Of a DNA stretch of 64,000 bases, positions 6,847 through 16,727 are shown one piece after another. Position numbers and translations under genes: made by a program. Numbering within the stretch: the stretch's first letter is position 1; each line of letters starts with the position of its first letter. This DNA is from Hoyosella subflava DQS3-9A1 (GTDB lineage: Bacteria; Actinomycetota; Actinomycetes; Mycobacteriales; Mycobacteriaceae). The notes below the pieces were generated by a model. It did no database searches. It saw only the letters and a program-made list of their open reading frames with translations, and was not told where the DNA came from. The DNA is taken from contig NC_015564.1 of the NCBI RefSeq assembly GCF_000214175.1, positions 310,001 through 374,000 on the forward strand, written 5' to 3'.

Positions 6847-9800
6847 TCAGGGTCCCGTGGTCGCCCACGGTGTAATGGGATTACCTTGCCAGCGGGTGTT
6901 CGGTGGAACGCTGTCCCCACGCATCAGCAGCGATGCTGGCCCGAGGGTGGCGCCATCACCGATCACAGACGCGGGCAGGACCACACTGTGTGATCCCAGT
7001 GTGGCACCAGCGCCGATTTCGACGCGTCCCACACTCATGACCCTGTCATGGAACAGGTGGGTTTGCACAACAGAGCCACGGTTGACGGTCGCACCCTCAC
7101 CTACCTCTACGAGGTCCGCCTCGGGCAGCCAGTACGTCTCGCACCAGGCTCCACGGCCGATCCTCGCGCCCATTGCACGCAGCCAGACGTTCAATGCCGG
7201 TGATCCACTACAGATTCGCGCGTACCAGGGTGCTGCGAGCATTTCAGTGAACGTGTCGGCCAGCTCATTTCGCCACACGAAGCCGCTCCACAGGGGTGTC
7301 TCATGAGGCTGGACACGTCCCACGCACAACCACTTTGCCGCCGCGGTGAGAACCGCAGCCAGAACCGCCGCTGTGAGCGCGAGGAGTCCACTGACCAGAC
7401 TCGCTGTCAGAAAGCCACTCGCCACAGTTATTGCGATGATCCCGCCGATCAGTGAGGCGCCGAAGCTGAAAGTGAGGATCACCGGGATAGCCCGTCCGAG
7501 TTCGACCAAGGTGCGCAAAGCCCGCAGACGTCGAGGCGGCGCGAACGTCCGCCGTTCCGTTTTGGTGGCTGCTTTGCGGCGACGCAGCTTGACCGGCGGG
7601 CTGCCCAGCCAGGATGACCCGTTCTTGGCTTTTTCGGGCGTGGCTGACAGGACCGCGACCAGCCCGTTTTTGGGTACTTTACGGCCCGGCCCCGTCATTC
7701 CTGAATTACCGAGGAATGCTCGTTTGCCGACCTTTGCGGGCCCGATATGGACCCATCCGTTTCCGAGTTCGTAGCCCGCTACGAGCGTGTCGTCGGCCAG
7801 GAATGCTCCGTCGGCGATCGTCGTGAACTTAGGTAGCAGCAGTACCGTCGACGCCTCGACGTTTCGTCCCACTTTCGCTCCGAGCAAGCGCAGCCAAGTC
7901 GGTGTAAAGGTGCTGGCGTACAGCGGGAAGAGGAAGGTGCGTGCCGCATCGGCGAGCCGTTCCGACGACCAGGCCTGCCAGCCGTTACGGCTGCGGACCG
8001 GGTACGTGCCGGGGCTCAGTCCGATCGCGAACAGGCGCATCGCGAGCACCGTGAGAGCCGCGAATGTCAGCATGCTGAGGAGCGCCGCACCCGGCAGCCA
8101 CAACAGGAATGGACCGACCGCGCTTTCAGGTGAGGACGTGTGCTTGAGCAGCGCTGCCAGGACAGTTAACGCCGGAACCAGCGAAAGGAACGGCAGCGAT
8201 GCGAGGCCCACAGCAGTGAGGCCATAAATCGGCACCCACTTGCGGCCCGGCGGAGGTGAGTTGTTCGGCCACCATTGCACCGCGTTTCCGATAGGCGCTG
8301 CGGGTGAACCGGCCCAGCATTCGCCAGCCGGAATGCGCCCGGAGACCGCGGATCCAGGCTCGACCTTTGAGCCTTTGCCGACGGCTGCCCCTGGAAAGAG
8401 GACTGAACGTGCGCCGATTGCCGCGCGCGCACCGAGCGTGATGCGGCCGACATGCACATGATCACCGTCGACCCAATGGCCGGAAATATCGGTTTCTGGC
8501 TCGATGGCGCAGCCGTTACCCACGCTCAGCAGGCCGGTTACGGGCGGGATGGTATGCAGACTGACTCGTTTCCCGATTCTCGCGCCAAGTGCGCGCGCGT
8601 ACCAGGTCATCCAGGGGGCACAGGACATTCCTGTCGCACCGGCTGCCTCCGCGATCCGTTCGGCCAGCCAGATCCTCAGATGTACCGAACCGCCTCGCGG
8701 GTACGTCCCCGGCTCGATGTCAGCAAGCAGCAGGCGGGCTAAACTAGCCGTCAATGCGATTCGACCGGGTGGCGTGAGGAATATCAGCATCAGCACGGCG
8801 AGTACCGGCCAGGAAACAGCGGGGAGCCAGTTGACAGACGTGAATCGGGCGCCGAGGCTGGACACCACCGCAGCCCAGGTTGCCCACTGGATACCGGTAA
8901 TGCTCAATGGCACAGCGAGTAGCGCGGTTTGAGCGAACTGGCTTGCCCGTGACTGTGGCCGGACAATGCGGCGCGCTGCATCGTCAACTGGCTGGGCGCC
9001 ATCTATGTGGGCTGCAAGCGCACCGAGGCGATGGTTTTCGTATAGTTGCGCGACAGTCATGCCCCCGTGCCGTTCCCGGAGCCGGGAGACGAGCTGAGCG
9101 GCGGTGAGGGAACTTCCGCCGAGGTCAAAAAAGTCGGCCCCGCTATCAGTGACCTCGGCGCCCAGCACGTCGGACCAGATTTCCGCGACCCAAGCCTCCG
9201 TCGCGGTCAGAGAGACGCTGTGACTGCGCTTGTCCTGTGGCAATGGCCACGGTAAGGCTGCACGATCTACCTTCCCTGACGTGCGAATCGGCAGTTCGGG
9301 GAGTGCAGCGAGCCGGGGAACCAGCGCGGCAGGAAGGTGGTGTGCGAGCTCTGCACGCGCGGCAGCCGCATCGAAGTCCGCACCACCGGTCGTGATGTAA
9401 CCGACGAGAACCGGTGCGGCTGTCCCGGTTCGCTGAATCGTGGCTGCGGCTGCGATCACACCGGGCAGCGCCTGTAGGAGTGCGTCGATCTCACCTAGCT
9501 CTACGCGGCGCCCGCCGATCTTGACCTGATCATCAGCCCGGCCGATGAAGGCGAGTCCTTCGGGGTCAAACCTGACGAGATCACCGCTGCGATACGCGCG
9601 CGCCCAGCCGAGTTCGGGGAGCGGAGCGTACTTGGCCTGATCTTTCTCTGGGTCGAGGTAGCGGGCGAGCCCCACACCGCCGATGACGAGTTCACCGGTG
9701 CCGCCGACGCCAACAGGCGATCCATCCGTGCCGATCACGGCGAGGTCCCAGCCATCCAGCGGCACACCGATCCGGACTGCCTTACCGGGAAGCAGTGGTG

Positions 9801-10809
9801 CTGCGCACGCGACCACGGTGGTCTCGGTCGGCCCGTACGTATTCCACATTTCGCGCCGAGCACTGGCGAGGCGGGTGACAAGCTCCGGCGGGCAGGCCTC
9901 ACCGCCGAAAATAAGCAGCCGCACCGAGTCCAGTGACTCGGCCGGCCACAACGCGGCAAGGGTGGGCACAGTCGACACCACAGTGACGCCGCGCTCAACT
10001 AGCCACGGCCCAAGATCGGCGCCGCTGCGGACCAGTGTGCGCGGGGCGGGTACCAGGCACGCTCCGCTGCGCCACGCTAGCCAGATTTCTTCGCAGGAGG
10101 CATCGAACGCGACGGAAAGACCCGCCAGCACTCGGTCCCCAGGTCCGAGCGGCTCCTTCTGGAGGAACAGCCTCGCTTCGGCATCCGCGAATGCAGCGGC
10201 GCTGCGGTGACTGACGGCTACGCCTTTAGGCACCCCTGTTGAACCTGACGTGAAGATGATCCAGGCATCATCGCTGGGCTGCGGCAAGGAACGTGGCACG
10301 ACCGGTGTGGTGGTCTCCGGTACCACCAGCGGCGCGGAGAGCCCGGCGTCTGTGAGGACTGCCGTGACAGCAGCTTCTCCGAAGACCAATTCCGCGCGTT
10401 CCGCTGGATCATCCGCGTCGACAGGAACATACGCGGCGCCTGCAGCGAGGATCGCCAGGATGCTGACGTAGAGTTCGCTAGTGCCGGAGGACATTCGAAG
10501 GCCCACCCGGTCACCGGATCGGACGCCCTGGCGTTGCAGTTCATCGGCTTGTTCGAATGCGGCGGCCAACAATTCGCTATAAGTCAGGACGACAACGCCG
10601 GAGTCTAGGGCCGGTGCGTCAGGGTACTGAGCTGCCGTCGTCTGCACGATATCGAGAAGGGTGCGCGGTTCGGGTGCGTAGCGTGACCGCCGCAGCATGC
10701 GCTGGCTGGCAGGCTTAATCGCGTTAGACAGCGCGGGCGTCCCCGCTCGTTCGTCGAGTTCGTTGCCGCTCGCCGTGGTGGCGGTGCCGGAAGAGAGTGT
10801 GAACGTCAT
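6847..10809 (-). CDS. Pls/PosA-type membrane non-ribosomal peptide synthetase
   Basis: 1320 residues, essentially the length of Streptomyces epsilon-poly-L-lysine synthetase. The order is: adenylation domain (about 45-525; FTSGSTGVPKG at 186-196, NTYGPTE at 323-329, Lys513 in TSGKVDR); carrier domain with Ser567 in DLGGSSL; then six TM segments in three pairs (from about 625, 660, 860, 900, 1120, 1150). These alternate with three left-handed hexapeptide-repeat regions, the tandem condensing domains of the Pls family. No classical condensation or thioesterase domain is present. By alignment to GrsA I read the specificity residues as D-A-E-S-I-G-T-V-V-K. The acidic residue at position 239 suits a basic amino acid, but the substrate is not proven. 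It overlaps marR by 4 bases (ATGA). Confidence 0.85.
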   Translation of the reverse strand: MTFTLSSGTATTASGNELDERAGTPALSNAIKPASQRMLRRSRYAPEPRTLLDIVQTTAAQYPDAPALDSGVVVLTYSELLAAAFEQADELQRQGVRSGDRVGLRMSSGTSELYVSILAILAAGAAYVPVDADDPAERAELVFGEAAVTAVLTDAGLSAPLVVPETTTPVVPRSLPQPSDDAWIIFTSGSTGVPKGVAVSHRSAAAFADAEARLFLQKEPLGPGDRVLAGLSVAFDASCEEIWLAWRSGACLVPAPRTLVRSGADLGPWLVERGVTVVSTVPTLAALWPAESLDSVRLLIFGGEACPPELVTRLASARREMWNTYGPTETTVVACAAPLLPGKAVRIGVPLDGWDLAVIGTDGSPVGVGGTGELVIGGVGLARYLDPEKDQAKYAPLPELGWARAYRSGDLVRFDPEGLAFIGRADDQVKIGGRRVELGEIDALLQALPGVIAAAATIQRTGTAAPVLVGYITTGGADFDAAAARAELAHHLPAALVPRLAALPELPIRTSGKVDRAALPWPLPQDKRSHSVSLTATEAWVAEIWSDVLGAEVTDSGADFFDLGGSSLTAAQLVSRLRERHGGMTVAQLYENHRLGALAAHIDGAQPVDDAARRIVRPQSRASQFAQTALLAVPLSITGIQWATWAAVVSSLGARFTSVNWLPAVSWPVLAVLMLIFLTPPGRIALTASLARLLLADIEPGTYPRGGSVHLRIWLAERIAEAAGATGMSCAPWMTWYARALGARIGKRVSLHTIPPVTGLLSVGNGCAIEPETDISGHWVDGDHVHVGRITLGARAAIGARSVLFPGAAVGKGSKVEPGSAVSGRIPAGECWAGSPAAPIGNAVQWWPNNSPPPGRKWVPIYGLTAVGLASLPFLSLVPALTVLAALLKHTSSPESAVGPFLLWLPGAALLSMLTFAALTVLAMRLFAIGLSPGTYPVRSRNGWQAWSSERLADAARTFLFPLYASTFTPTWLRLLGAKVGRNVEASTVLLLPKFTTIADGAFLADDTLVAGYELGNGWVHIGPAKVGKRAFLGNSGMTGPGRKVPKNGLVAVLSATPEKAKNGSSWLGSPPVKLRRRKAATKTERRTFAPPRRLRALRTLVELGRAIPVILTFSFGASLIGGIIAITVASGFLTASLVSGLLALTAAVLAAVLTAAAKWLCVGRVQPHETPLWSGFVWRNELADTFTEMLAAPWYARICSGSPALNVWLRAMGARIGRGAWCETYWLPEADLVEVGEGATVNRGSVVQTHLFHDRVMSVGRVEIGAGATLGSHSVVLPASVIGDGATLGPASLLMRGDSVPPNTRWQGNPITPWATTGP

Positions 10810-11285
10810 CGCTTTGCCTCTGCTTGTGCAGCGTCATCGGAGGAAGCATCTTCCGGCGCTAGCACTTTCAGCGCCAGACGATGGAATGTCTGCTTCTCTT
10901 TCTTAGTCAGGGCGCGAAACACTGAATCGATGGCCGACTCGACTATCGCGCCGCTTTGCTCGTAGGCGGCCTGTCCGGACTCCGTCAGCGTGAGGGTGTG
11001 TTTGCGGCGGTCCTTCTTGTCGCGGGCTCGCGTGAGGAGCCCACGTTGCTCAAGTTCGTCGACGATGCGGACCATGTCGCTTCGGTCGATCGCGAGCGCA
11101 TTGCACACCTGCTGCTGCGAGAGTGGCTGGTGCGAGAGGCAGCTCAAGATCCAGTGCGTCCTCAAGCTGAAACCCGCGTCAGTCAAGGGGCGTTCGACGT
11201 TCTCGCGCACGACTCTATGGAGGCAAGCGATGAGAAAGTCGGCGCTGGTCAGCGACGACTCCGACAGGTTTAGCGATTTTGGCAC
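10806..11285 (-). CDS. MarR-family transcriptional regulator
   Basis: About 159 residues with a central winged helix: recognition region LSQQQVCNALAIDRSDMVRIVDELEQRGLL, then wing DKKDRRKHTLTLTESG. It is the first gene of the MarR-synthetase-peptidase unit and overlaps the synthetase start, so it probably controls that operon and itself. I place the start at GTG 11285. The frame also extends to a TTG at 11321, but a palindrome (11309-11319) that looks like its operator would then be inside the gene. Neither start has a strong ribosome site. Confidence 0.8.
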   Translation of the reverse strand: MPKSLNLSESSLTSADFLIACLHRVVRENVERPLTDAGFSLRTHWILSCLSHQPLSQQQVCNALAIDRSDMVRIVDELEQRGLLTRARDKKDRRKHTLTLTESGQAAYEQSGAIVESAIDSVFRALTKKEKQTFHRLALKVLAPEDASSDDAAQAEAKR

Positions 11286-11301
11286 CGAGTTACCATACCG
11301 T

Positions 11302-11338
11302 TTTGCGGGTTTAGTAAACAATTGGACACTCCCGCAAA
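11302..11338. promoter_or_regulatory. Nested inverted repeats upstream of marR, candidate operator
   Basis: TTTGCGGG (11302-11309) and CCCGCAAA (11331-11338) are perfect 8-bp arms. Adjacent lies the palindrome GTTTAGTAAAC (11309-11319). The site is directly upstream of marR in the 190-base gap to the plus-strand lipoprotein gene and would suit autoregulation. Confidence 0.4.
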
Positions 11339-11476
11339 TTTGACGATTTGACGCGTAATTGCGACATGAATCACGTTCGCCCGTTTCGTGCCTTCTGGTG
11401 CTGAGGGCCTCGGCGCGAGTTGAAGCCGCTAACCTAGTTGGGAGAGTGGGCGCAATGTCAGGAACGAGGGGGCTAA

Positions 11477-12451
11477 GTGGTGAGCGCTGCAGGTGGCGTG
11501 ACGTCGCGTGGCGTCCTTGTCGCGGTTATCGTCACGGTCACAGCCTTAGCCACATTGCTCGCCGGTTGTGCCCGCGGGCCGTCGCCCACCGGCGCTTCTC
11601 AGCCCAGCGAGCTGTTCGTGGTGAATACGAGTCCCGAGCAGCAGCGCATACGCGCTGAATCTGTCGCTGCGATCGCTGAGCGTGTACCACCGGAGATTCG
11701 CGATGGGGGAAAACTCGTGGTGGCGACCACCGGCAATACGCCACCGCTGTCGTTTCGCGCTGACGACGCGATGACCATGATCGGTGTCGAGCCGGATCTC
11801 GCTCAGTTAGTGGCTGACGTCCTCGACCTCCAGCTGGAATTGCGTACGACGGGCTGGAGCGACGTTTTCGAGGGCGTGGACGAGGGCCGCTACCACGTTG
11901 GTTTCGGCAACATCGCGGCAACCGGCAGTCGTATCGCTCGGTTCGACATGGTCACCTACCAGCGGGAAGATCAGGCGTTCGCGGCTCTAGCCGGCTCGAG
12001 CACCGAATCCATTGGCCGGCCGGAAGACATTGCAGGATTGCGCATAGGTGTCGGTGAGGGAACGCGAAGCGAAGAGATTCTCCACAGCTGGAACGACGAG
12101 AACCTCGCGAAGGGAATGCGCACGGCCGAGTTCAAGAATTACGTCGATGGCCGTGAGTACTATGACGCGCTTGAATCTGACGAGATCGACGTGACGTTCG
12201 GCCCTATGTCGATACTAAATTTTGAAGCGGTGACGACCGCGCGCACGAAGATCGTGGGCCGAGTGCCAGGGTTGGGGACAGAACCGGCCCTAGTCTCCGC
12301 GATAACGGAGAAGGGCAACTCGCTGGGGCGCATCGTCCAGGAGGCTCTCAACACCGTCATCGTGACGGGGAAGTACCAAGCAGTATTTGAACGGTGGGCG
12401 CTTGACCATGCCATCGTAGGCAGATCTCAGTTGAACCCCCCCATCGAGTAG
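11477..12451 (+). CDS. Amino-acid ABC transporter substrate-binding lipoprotein (family 3)
   Basis: A 324-residue solute-binding protein. The N-terminus has a signal segment ending in the lipobox LLAGC (Cys near residue 31), so it should be lipid-anchored. The SBP_bac_3 fold follows: GGKLVVATTGNTPPLSFR, then IGVEPDLAQLVADVLDLQLEL, and a second lobe from about residue 170. GTG start at 11477 follows a purine-rich GAGGGGG. No permease or ATPase gene is adjacent, so it is an orphan binding protein. The amino acid bound is unknown. Confidence 0.8.
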   Translation: MVSAAGGVTSRGVLVAVIVTVTALATLLAGCARGPSPTGASQPSELFVVNTSPEQQRIRAESVAAIAERVPPEIRDGGKLVVATTGNTPPLSFRADDAMTMIGVEPDLAQLVADVLDLQLELRTTGWSDVFEGVDEGRYHVGFGNIAATGSRIARFDMVTYQREDQAFAALAGSSTESIGRPEDIAGLRIGVGEGTRSEEILHSWNDENLAKGMRTAEFKNYVDGREYYDALESDEIDVTFGPMSILNFEAVTTARTKIVGRVPGLGTEPALVSAITEKGNSLGRIVQEALNTVIVTGKYQAVFERWALDHAIVGRSQLNPPIE

Positions 12452-12494
12452 CAGTCAGCCCAAGCCGCGCAGAGGCGGGGACACAAGTGCCGTT

Positions 12495-12574
12495 CGCCCA
12501 CCTCCGCGCGACAAACGGACGCTGCGAGAGTGCGCTGTCGCGCGGAGGTGGGCGTCACGGCCTATGCGAGTACC
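12495..12574. repeat. Long inverted repeat between convergent genes
   Basis: Arms at 12495-12513 and 12556-12574 are perfect 19-base complements (core GCCCACCTCCGCGCGACA) around a 42-base loop. No T tract follows. It may be a bidirectional terminator for the lipoprotein gene and ppa, or a dispersed repeat. Confidence 0.7.
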
Positions 12575-12584
12575 AACTTGACGG

Positions 12585-13070
12585 TCAGTGGCCGTTTTGC
12601 GTGCATCGCTCGATGGACCGGCGAATCTCCGCCTCGGCTTCCTCGCGGCCAACCCAGTCCGCCGCGTGAACCTCTTTGCCAGGCTCGAGGTCCTTGTACC
12701 GCTCAAAGAAGTGCTTGATCTCATCAAGATTGTGCTGGGGCACGTCGCCAAGGTCCTTGATGTGGTCCCAGCGCGGGTCTACCGGTACGCACAGTACTTT
12801 TTCGTCATCACCGGCTTCGTCGCGCATCTTGAACATCGCAACCGGGCGAGCTTCTACGATGACGCCGGGGTATACAGGCTCGGGCAGCAGAACTAGGGCA
12901 TCTAGCGGGTCGCCATCGCCGCCAAGGGTGTCTTCGATGTACCCGTAATCCGCCGGATACTGCATTGAGGTGAACAGATACCGGTCGAGACGAACCCGTC
13001 CCGTCTCGTGATCGACCTCGTACTTGTTGCGCTGTCCCCTCGGGATCTCGATCGTGACGTCGAATTCCAC
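12585..13070 (-). CDS. ppa: Inorganic pyrophosphatase
   Basis: A family I soluble pyrophosphatase that hydrolyses PPi and so pulls biosynthetic reactions forward. Visible motifs are [12 protein letters not shown], the signature [12 protein letters not shown] with its metal-binding aspartates, and [12 protein letters not shown] at 13070 gives 162 residues, the same length as the M. tuberculosis enzyme; the frame is open upstream to 13208 but that part has no family similarity. Divergent from dacB, as in M. tuberculosis. Confidence 0.95.
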   Translation of the reverse strand: MEFDVTIEIPRGQRNKYEVDHETGRVRLDRYLFTSMQYPADYGYIEDTLGGDGDPLDALVLLPEPVYPGVIVEARPVAMFKMRDEAGDDEKVLCVPVDPRWDHIKDLGDVPQHNLDEIKHFFERYKDLEPGKEVHAADWVGREEAEAEIRRSIERCTQNGH

Positions 13071-13180
13071 GCGTCCTCGCTTCGCTCGTGTGTCAGTCCG
13101 GGTCAAGGATAGTCTTGGCCCCGACCCTGCTGGCAACCAGTTGCCCCGGGGTAGCTTCATGCCCGGATGAAGGGATCGCG

Positions 13181-14644
13181 ATGGCAGAAGAGGAGGCGCC
13201 GGCATCACCGGTGCAGCGTGCGGCGCCTGGGCGGTCCTGGGGGGTGCTCACGGGCGCAGCCCTCGTGGTCGTCCTATTAATCCTCGCCGGCACGGCAACT
13301 CTCATCACCGCTCGTTTCGTGGAGTCATTCCGCTCTGGTCAGGTCCACGCGATCGCACCGCCGCCACCGCTCGTCACGCTGGACCCAGCCATTCTCCCCG
13401 TCAGTTCCGCGGCACCGGTACCGTCGCGCGAGGAGGTCGCTGTGGCGCTGGCCCCTTGGCTGTCCGATCCTGCTTTGGGTTCACTCGCGGGACAGATCTC
13501 CGACGCGAACACCGGGACCGCCCTCTGGACCCAGGATCCCGCGTCTCCACGTATCCCGGCTTCATCGGTGAAGCTCCTCACTGCAGCGGCAGCGCTGCTG
13601 GTGCTTCCGCATGACTCCCGCGTTGAGACGGTAGTTGCTGCTGGTGACGAGCCAGGTGTCGCTGTACTGGTAGGTGCTGGGGATGTGACGCTGAGCGCGC
13701 AGCCCGAGGATGCTTCTACCTTCTACGACGGTGCCGCCCGGCTCGATGACCTGGTTGCTCAGTTGCGCGACAGTGGTGTGGAAATCACACGCGTACTCGT
13801 CGATACCGATGCGTACACCGGTGCCCGCCTTGCCCCTGGCTGGAACAGCGAGAGTGTCGGTGAGGGGTACATCGCCCCCATGGAGCCGGTGATGCTCGAC
13901 GGCGGGCGTATCGAGCCACTCGAACCTGAATCGGCTCGCTGGGAAGAGCCTGCCATCGCGGCCGGCCGTACCCTGGCGGAGCGCCTCGGAGCTGACCCAG
14001 CCGAAGTTGGCATTGGGTCGGCCAGTGACGATGCGCCTGTGCTGGCCCGCGTGAGTTCAGCGTCGTTGCGGGTGCGTGTCGAGCAGGCAATGCAGCTCTC
14101 AGACAACGTACTTGCCGAAGCCATCGGCCGGGAAGTTGCCGTCGCGGAGGCGGAGCCCGCCTCGTTCCGGGGCGCTACCCGGGCGGTGCGCTCGGTGCTC
14201 GCTGCGCATGGCGTGGCCATGGACGGGGTGGATCTTGCCGACACCAGCGGGTTGTCACGTGAGAACGCGCTGCCTGTTTCGGTACTCGATGGTCTGATGG
14301 TGCGGGCCGCAGCTGAAGATGACGGGCTGGGGGAGCGCGAGGACCCAACCGGCAGCGGGCAAGTAGGCCTGTTGCGACCGCTGCTTGATCTGCTGCCGGT
14401 CGCGGCTGGGACGGGCACGCTTGAGGATCGATTCTTCGATTCCGCGGAAGCGGGCGCAGGGTGGGTGCGCGCGAAGACTGGCACACTCGATGGAGTGAGC
14501 GCATTAACCGGATATGTCGTGACACAGCGGGGACGGGTGCTCACTTTTGCCTTCATTTCGACGGACAGCAACGCGTTCGAGGCGCGGCCGGCGCTTGACG
14601 CACTGGCTGCTCAGCTTCGGACGCTACCGAGAGCGGGAGAATGA
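13181..14644 (+). CDS. dacB: D-alanyl-D-alanine carboxypeptidase/endopeptidase (PBP4 family)
   Basis: A 487-residue cell-wall peptidase that trims D-Ala from, or cleaves cross-links in, peptidoglycan. One N-terminal anchor (residues 20-42) leaves the catalytic domain outside. Family S13 motifs are present: SxxK in ASSVKLL, SDN in LSDNVLAE, and KTG in [11 protein letters not shown] 13181 is preferred with AAGGGA 8 bases upstream; the open frame to 13088 adds no recognisable sequence. It overlaps the next gene by 4 bases and heads the dacB-tilS-hpt run, like Rv3627c. Confidence 0.9.
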   Translation: MAEEEAPASPVQRAAPGRSWGVLTGAALVVVLLILAGTATLITARFVESFRSGQVHAIAPPPPLVTLDPAILPVSSAAPVPSREEVAVALAPWLSDPALGSLAGQISDANTGTALWTQDPASPRIPASSVKLLTAAAALLVLPHDSRVETVVAAGDEPGVAVLVGAGDVTLSAQPEDASTFYDGAARLDDLVAQLRDSGVEITRVLVDTDAYTGARLAPGWNSESVGEGYIAPMEPVMLDGGRIEPLEPESARWEEPAIAAGRTLAERLGADPAEVGIGSASDDAPVLARVSSASLRVRVEQAMQLSDNVLAEAIGREVAVAEAEPASFRGATRAVRSVLAAHGVAMDGVDLADTSGLSRENALPVSVLDGLMVRAAAEDDGLGEREDPTGSGQVGLLRPLLDLLPVAAGTGTLEDRFFDSAEAGAGWVRAKTGTLDGVSALTGYVVTQRGRVLTFAFISTDSNAFEARPALDALAAQLRTLPRAGE

Positions 14645-15702
14645 GCGACACAGAGCGTGACGAACCAGCGGCTGCGGTGGATTGGCGCCTGGCTGCCAGA
14701 ACGGCAGAAAAACTGGTCAGACCGGGACCGGCGATGTCGATATATACCCGCGAACAGGTGTCAGCCGAACTCGCGGAGCTGTCCGTGTTCGCGGATGCGC
14801 CCGTCCGCGAAGTGACGCTGCTCGCGGACGATAGTCCTGTCACTCCCGCGACGATCGTAGACAGACCAGGCTGGGCCCGTGCTGCCGCTGAATCGCTTGC
14901 CGATCTCACTGGCACCGCGATGGATAAACCCGCTGGGCTCCTCCGTGGGCGGCCGGCAGGACTTCAGGCTGGGGCGGTGCTGGGTTTTCTGTCGACCGCG
15001 ATCATCGGGCAGTACGATCCCTTTACCGGCCCCGATGGGACGCTGTTGCTGGTCGCGCCCAATGTAGTGGCGACAGAACGCGCGATGCGCGTGAATACAC
15101 GCGACTTCCGTATGTGGGTGTGCCTCCATGAGGTGACACATCGCGTGCAATTCACATCGTCGCCGTGGCTGGCCAAATATATGCGGGGTCTGGTCGACAC
15201 GCTTGGCGAGCACAGCGACGAGAACCTTTCCGAGGTGGTGGGGCGCCTCGCAGCGGCAGTCCGCCGCAGTCGTGGTGCTGATCAGAGTCGTTCGGATCTC
15301 GGCCTGGAGCGAGGCATGGTGGGAGCCTTGCTCGCGACGCAGCCACCGAAGCAGCGCAACGCGATGGTTTCCCTGCTGATGCTCGGAACTCTCCTTGAAG
15401 GACACGCGGAGCATGTGATGGACGCGGCTGGCCCCGCAGTGGTCCCCTCAGTTGCCCATATCCGCAGCCTTTTCGATGAGCGCCGACGTCGCCGGAACAA
15501 CCCGATCCAATGGCTGATGCGGACTTTGCTCGGCGTGGACGCGAAGATCGCCCAGTACATCAAGGGCAAGGAGTTCGTCGACGAGGTGGTCAGCCGAGTC
15601 GGGATGCGCGAGTTCAACGCCATCTGGAGTGAACCCGCAGCACTGCCCCAGCCCGGTGAGATCGGTGCGCCGGGTGAATGGATCAAACGGGTCCTCGGGT
15701 GA
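14641..15702 (+). CDS. Zinc-dependent metalloprotease-like protein (DUF2342 family)
   Basis: A 353-residue actinobacterial zincin with HEVTH (in CLHEVTHRVQF, about residue 162), the expected HExxH zinc site. Members are labelled putative hydrolase or F420-associated, but no reaction is established. It overlaps dacB and tilS by 4 bases each (ATGA, GTGA), matching Rv3626c between Rv3627c and Rv3625c. That strict operon position suggests a conserved function of unknown kind. No signal peptide is evident. Confidence 0.85.
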   Translation: MSDTERDEPAAAVDWRLAARTAEKLVRPGPAMSIYTREQVSAELAELSVFADAPVREVTLLADDSPVTPATIVDRPGWARAAAESLADLTGTAMDKPAGLLRGRPAGLQAGAVLGFLSTAIIGQYDPFTGPDGTLLLVAPNVVATERAMRVNTRDFRMWVCLHEVTHRVQFTSSPWLAKYMRGLVDTLGEHSDENLSEVVGRLAAAVRRSRGADQSRSDLGLERGMVGALLATQPPKQRNAMVSLLMLGTLLEGHAEHVMDAAGPAVVPSVAHIRSLFDERRRRRNNPIQWLMRTLLGVDAKIAQYIKGKEFVDEVVSRVGMREFNAIWSEPAALPQPGEIGAPGEWIKRVLG

Positions 15703-16724
15703 CGACGCGGAACCTCCACACAATTCGGCTTGCGGTTCGCAACTGGCTTGGAACCCACGACGAGGCATGGGCTGGCCAGGATGAAGTCGTCATCGCAATG
15801 TCTGGAGGAGGCGACTCCACTGCGCTATGCGCTGCGGCAGTGCTTGAACTGCCTGGTCGCGTCCGGGCACTGACGATCGATCATGGTCTCCAGCCCGGCT
15901 CGGACGAGGTTGCCGACAAGGCGGCACAACTAGCGCGTGACCTGGGCTGCACAACGGCTGACGTGATCCGCGTTGAGGTGGGCAATTCGGGTGGCCTGGA
16001 GGCGGCGGCGAGGAAAGCGCGATACCAGGCGCTTGATCAGGCGCGGCGCGGGTCCCCTGTGTTCGTAGCCCACACCCTTGATGATCAGGCGGAAACCGTG
16101 CTACTCGGCCTCGCACGCGGGTCCGGTGCGCGGTCAATGGCGGGTATGCGCGCTTTTGCGCCACCCTGGGGGCGCCCGTTGCTCGGCATCCATAGAAGCA
16201 CGACCCGTGCGGCATGCGCAGAACTCGGAATCACTCCTCACGAAGACCCCCATAACTCCGATGCCAGGTTTACGCGGGTCCGACTCCGGAGTGAGGTATT
16301 GCCGCTTCTTGAAGAGGTACTTGGGGGCGGGGTTGCCGAGTCGCTCGCCCGAACCGCAGCGCAATTGCAGGACGATGTCGCCGTGCTCGACACCCTTGCT
16401 ACCGAGTTACTGCACGCTGCCTTGACATCGAGGGGACTCGACACCGCAGTGCTGTCCGAAGCGCCCGCCGCGACACGACGCAGAGCGATACGGTTGTGGC
16501 TACTCGACAACGGAGCGCGAGCTGCAACAGACAGTCAGCTACGAGCGATTGACGCGCTCGTGTGTGAGTGGCGTGGGCAGGGACCCGTCGCGGTGCCGAA
16601 CGGCGGCAGCGGGCAAGCGGAGGGGGCGCGGTTGGTGGTGGAGCGGCGGCATGGCACCCTTGGGATCGCAGTGCAACTGCGCCGTTCCGTCCCCGGAGGA
16701 CGGCGTATCGAGAAAGGGACCTGA
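15699..16724 (+). CDS. tilS: tRNA(Ile)-lysidine synthase
   Basis: A 341-residue enzyme that converts C34 of tRNA-Ile(CAU) to lysidine, so that it reads AUA instead of AUG. The PP-loop SGGGDS lies near residue 38, followed by HGLQPGSDE and VAHTLDDQAET. GTG 15699 overlaps the upstream stop (GTGA); an in-frame ATG at 15678 would give a longer overlap and no extra similarity. Followed by hpt after three bases, an old and widespread pairing. Confidence 0.92.
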   Translation: MTTRNLHTIRLAVRNWLGTHDEAWAGQDEVVIAMSGGGDSTALCAAAVLELPGRVRALTIDHGLQPGSDEVADKAAQLARDLGCTTADVIRVEVGNSGGLEAAARKARYQALDQARRGSPVFVAHTLDDQAETVLLGLARGSGARSMAGMRAFAPPWGRPLLGIHRSTTRAACAELGITPHEDPHNSDARFTRVRLRSEVLPLLEEVLGGGVAESLARTAAQLQDDVAVLDTLATELLHAALTSRGLDTAVLSEAPAATRRRAIRLWLLDNGARAATDSQLRAIDALVCEWRGQGPVAVPNGGSGQAEGARLVVERRHGTLGIAVQLRRSVPGGRRIEKGT

Positions 16725-16727
16725 CCC

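Noticed and set aside
6847-10809. Reading the synthetase as an ordinary siderophore NRPS module
   Set aside because: It has no condensation or thioesterase domain, and the six TM helices with three hexapeptide regions fit only the Pls/PosA type.
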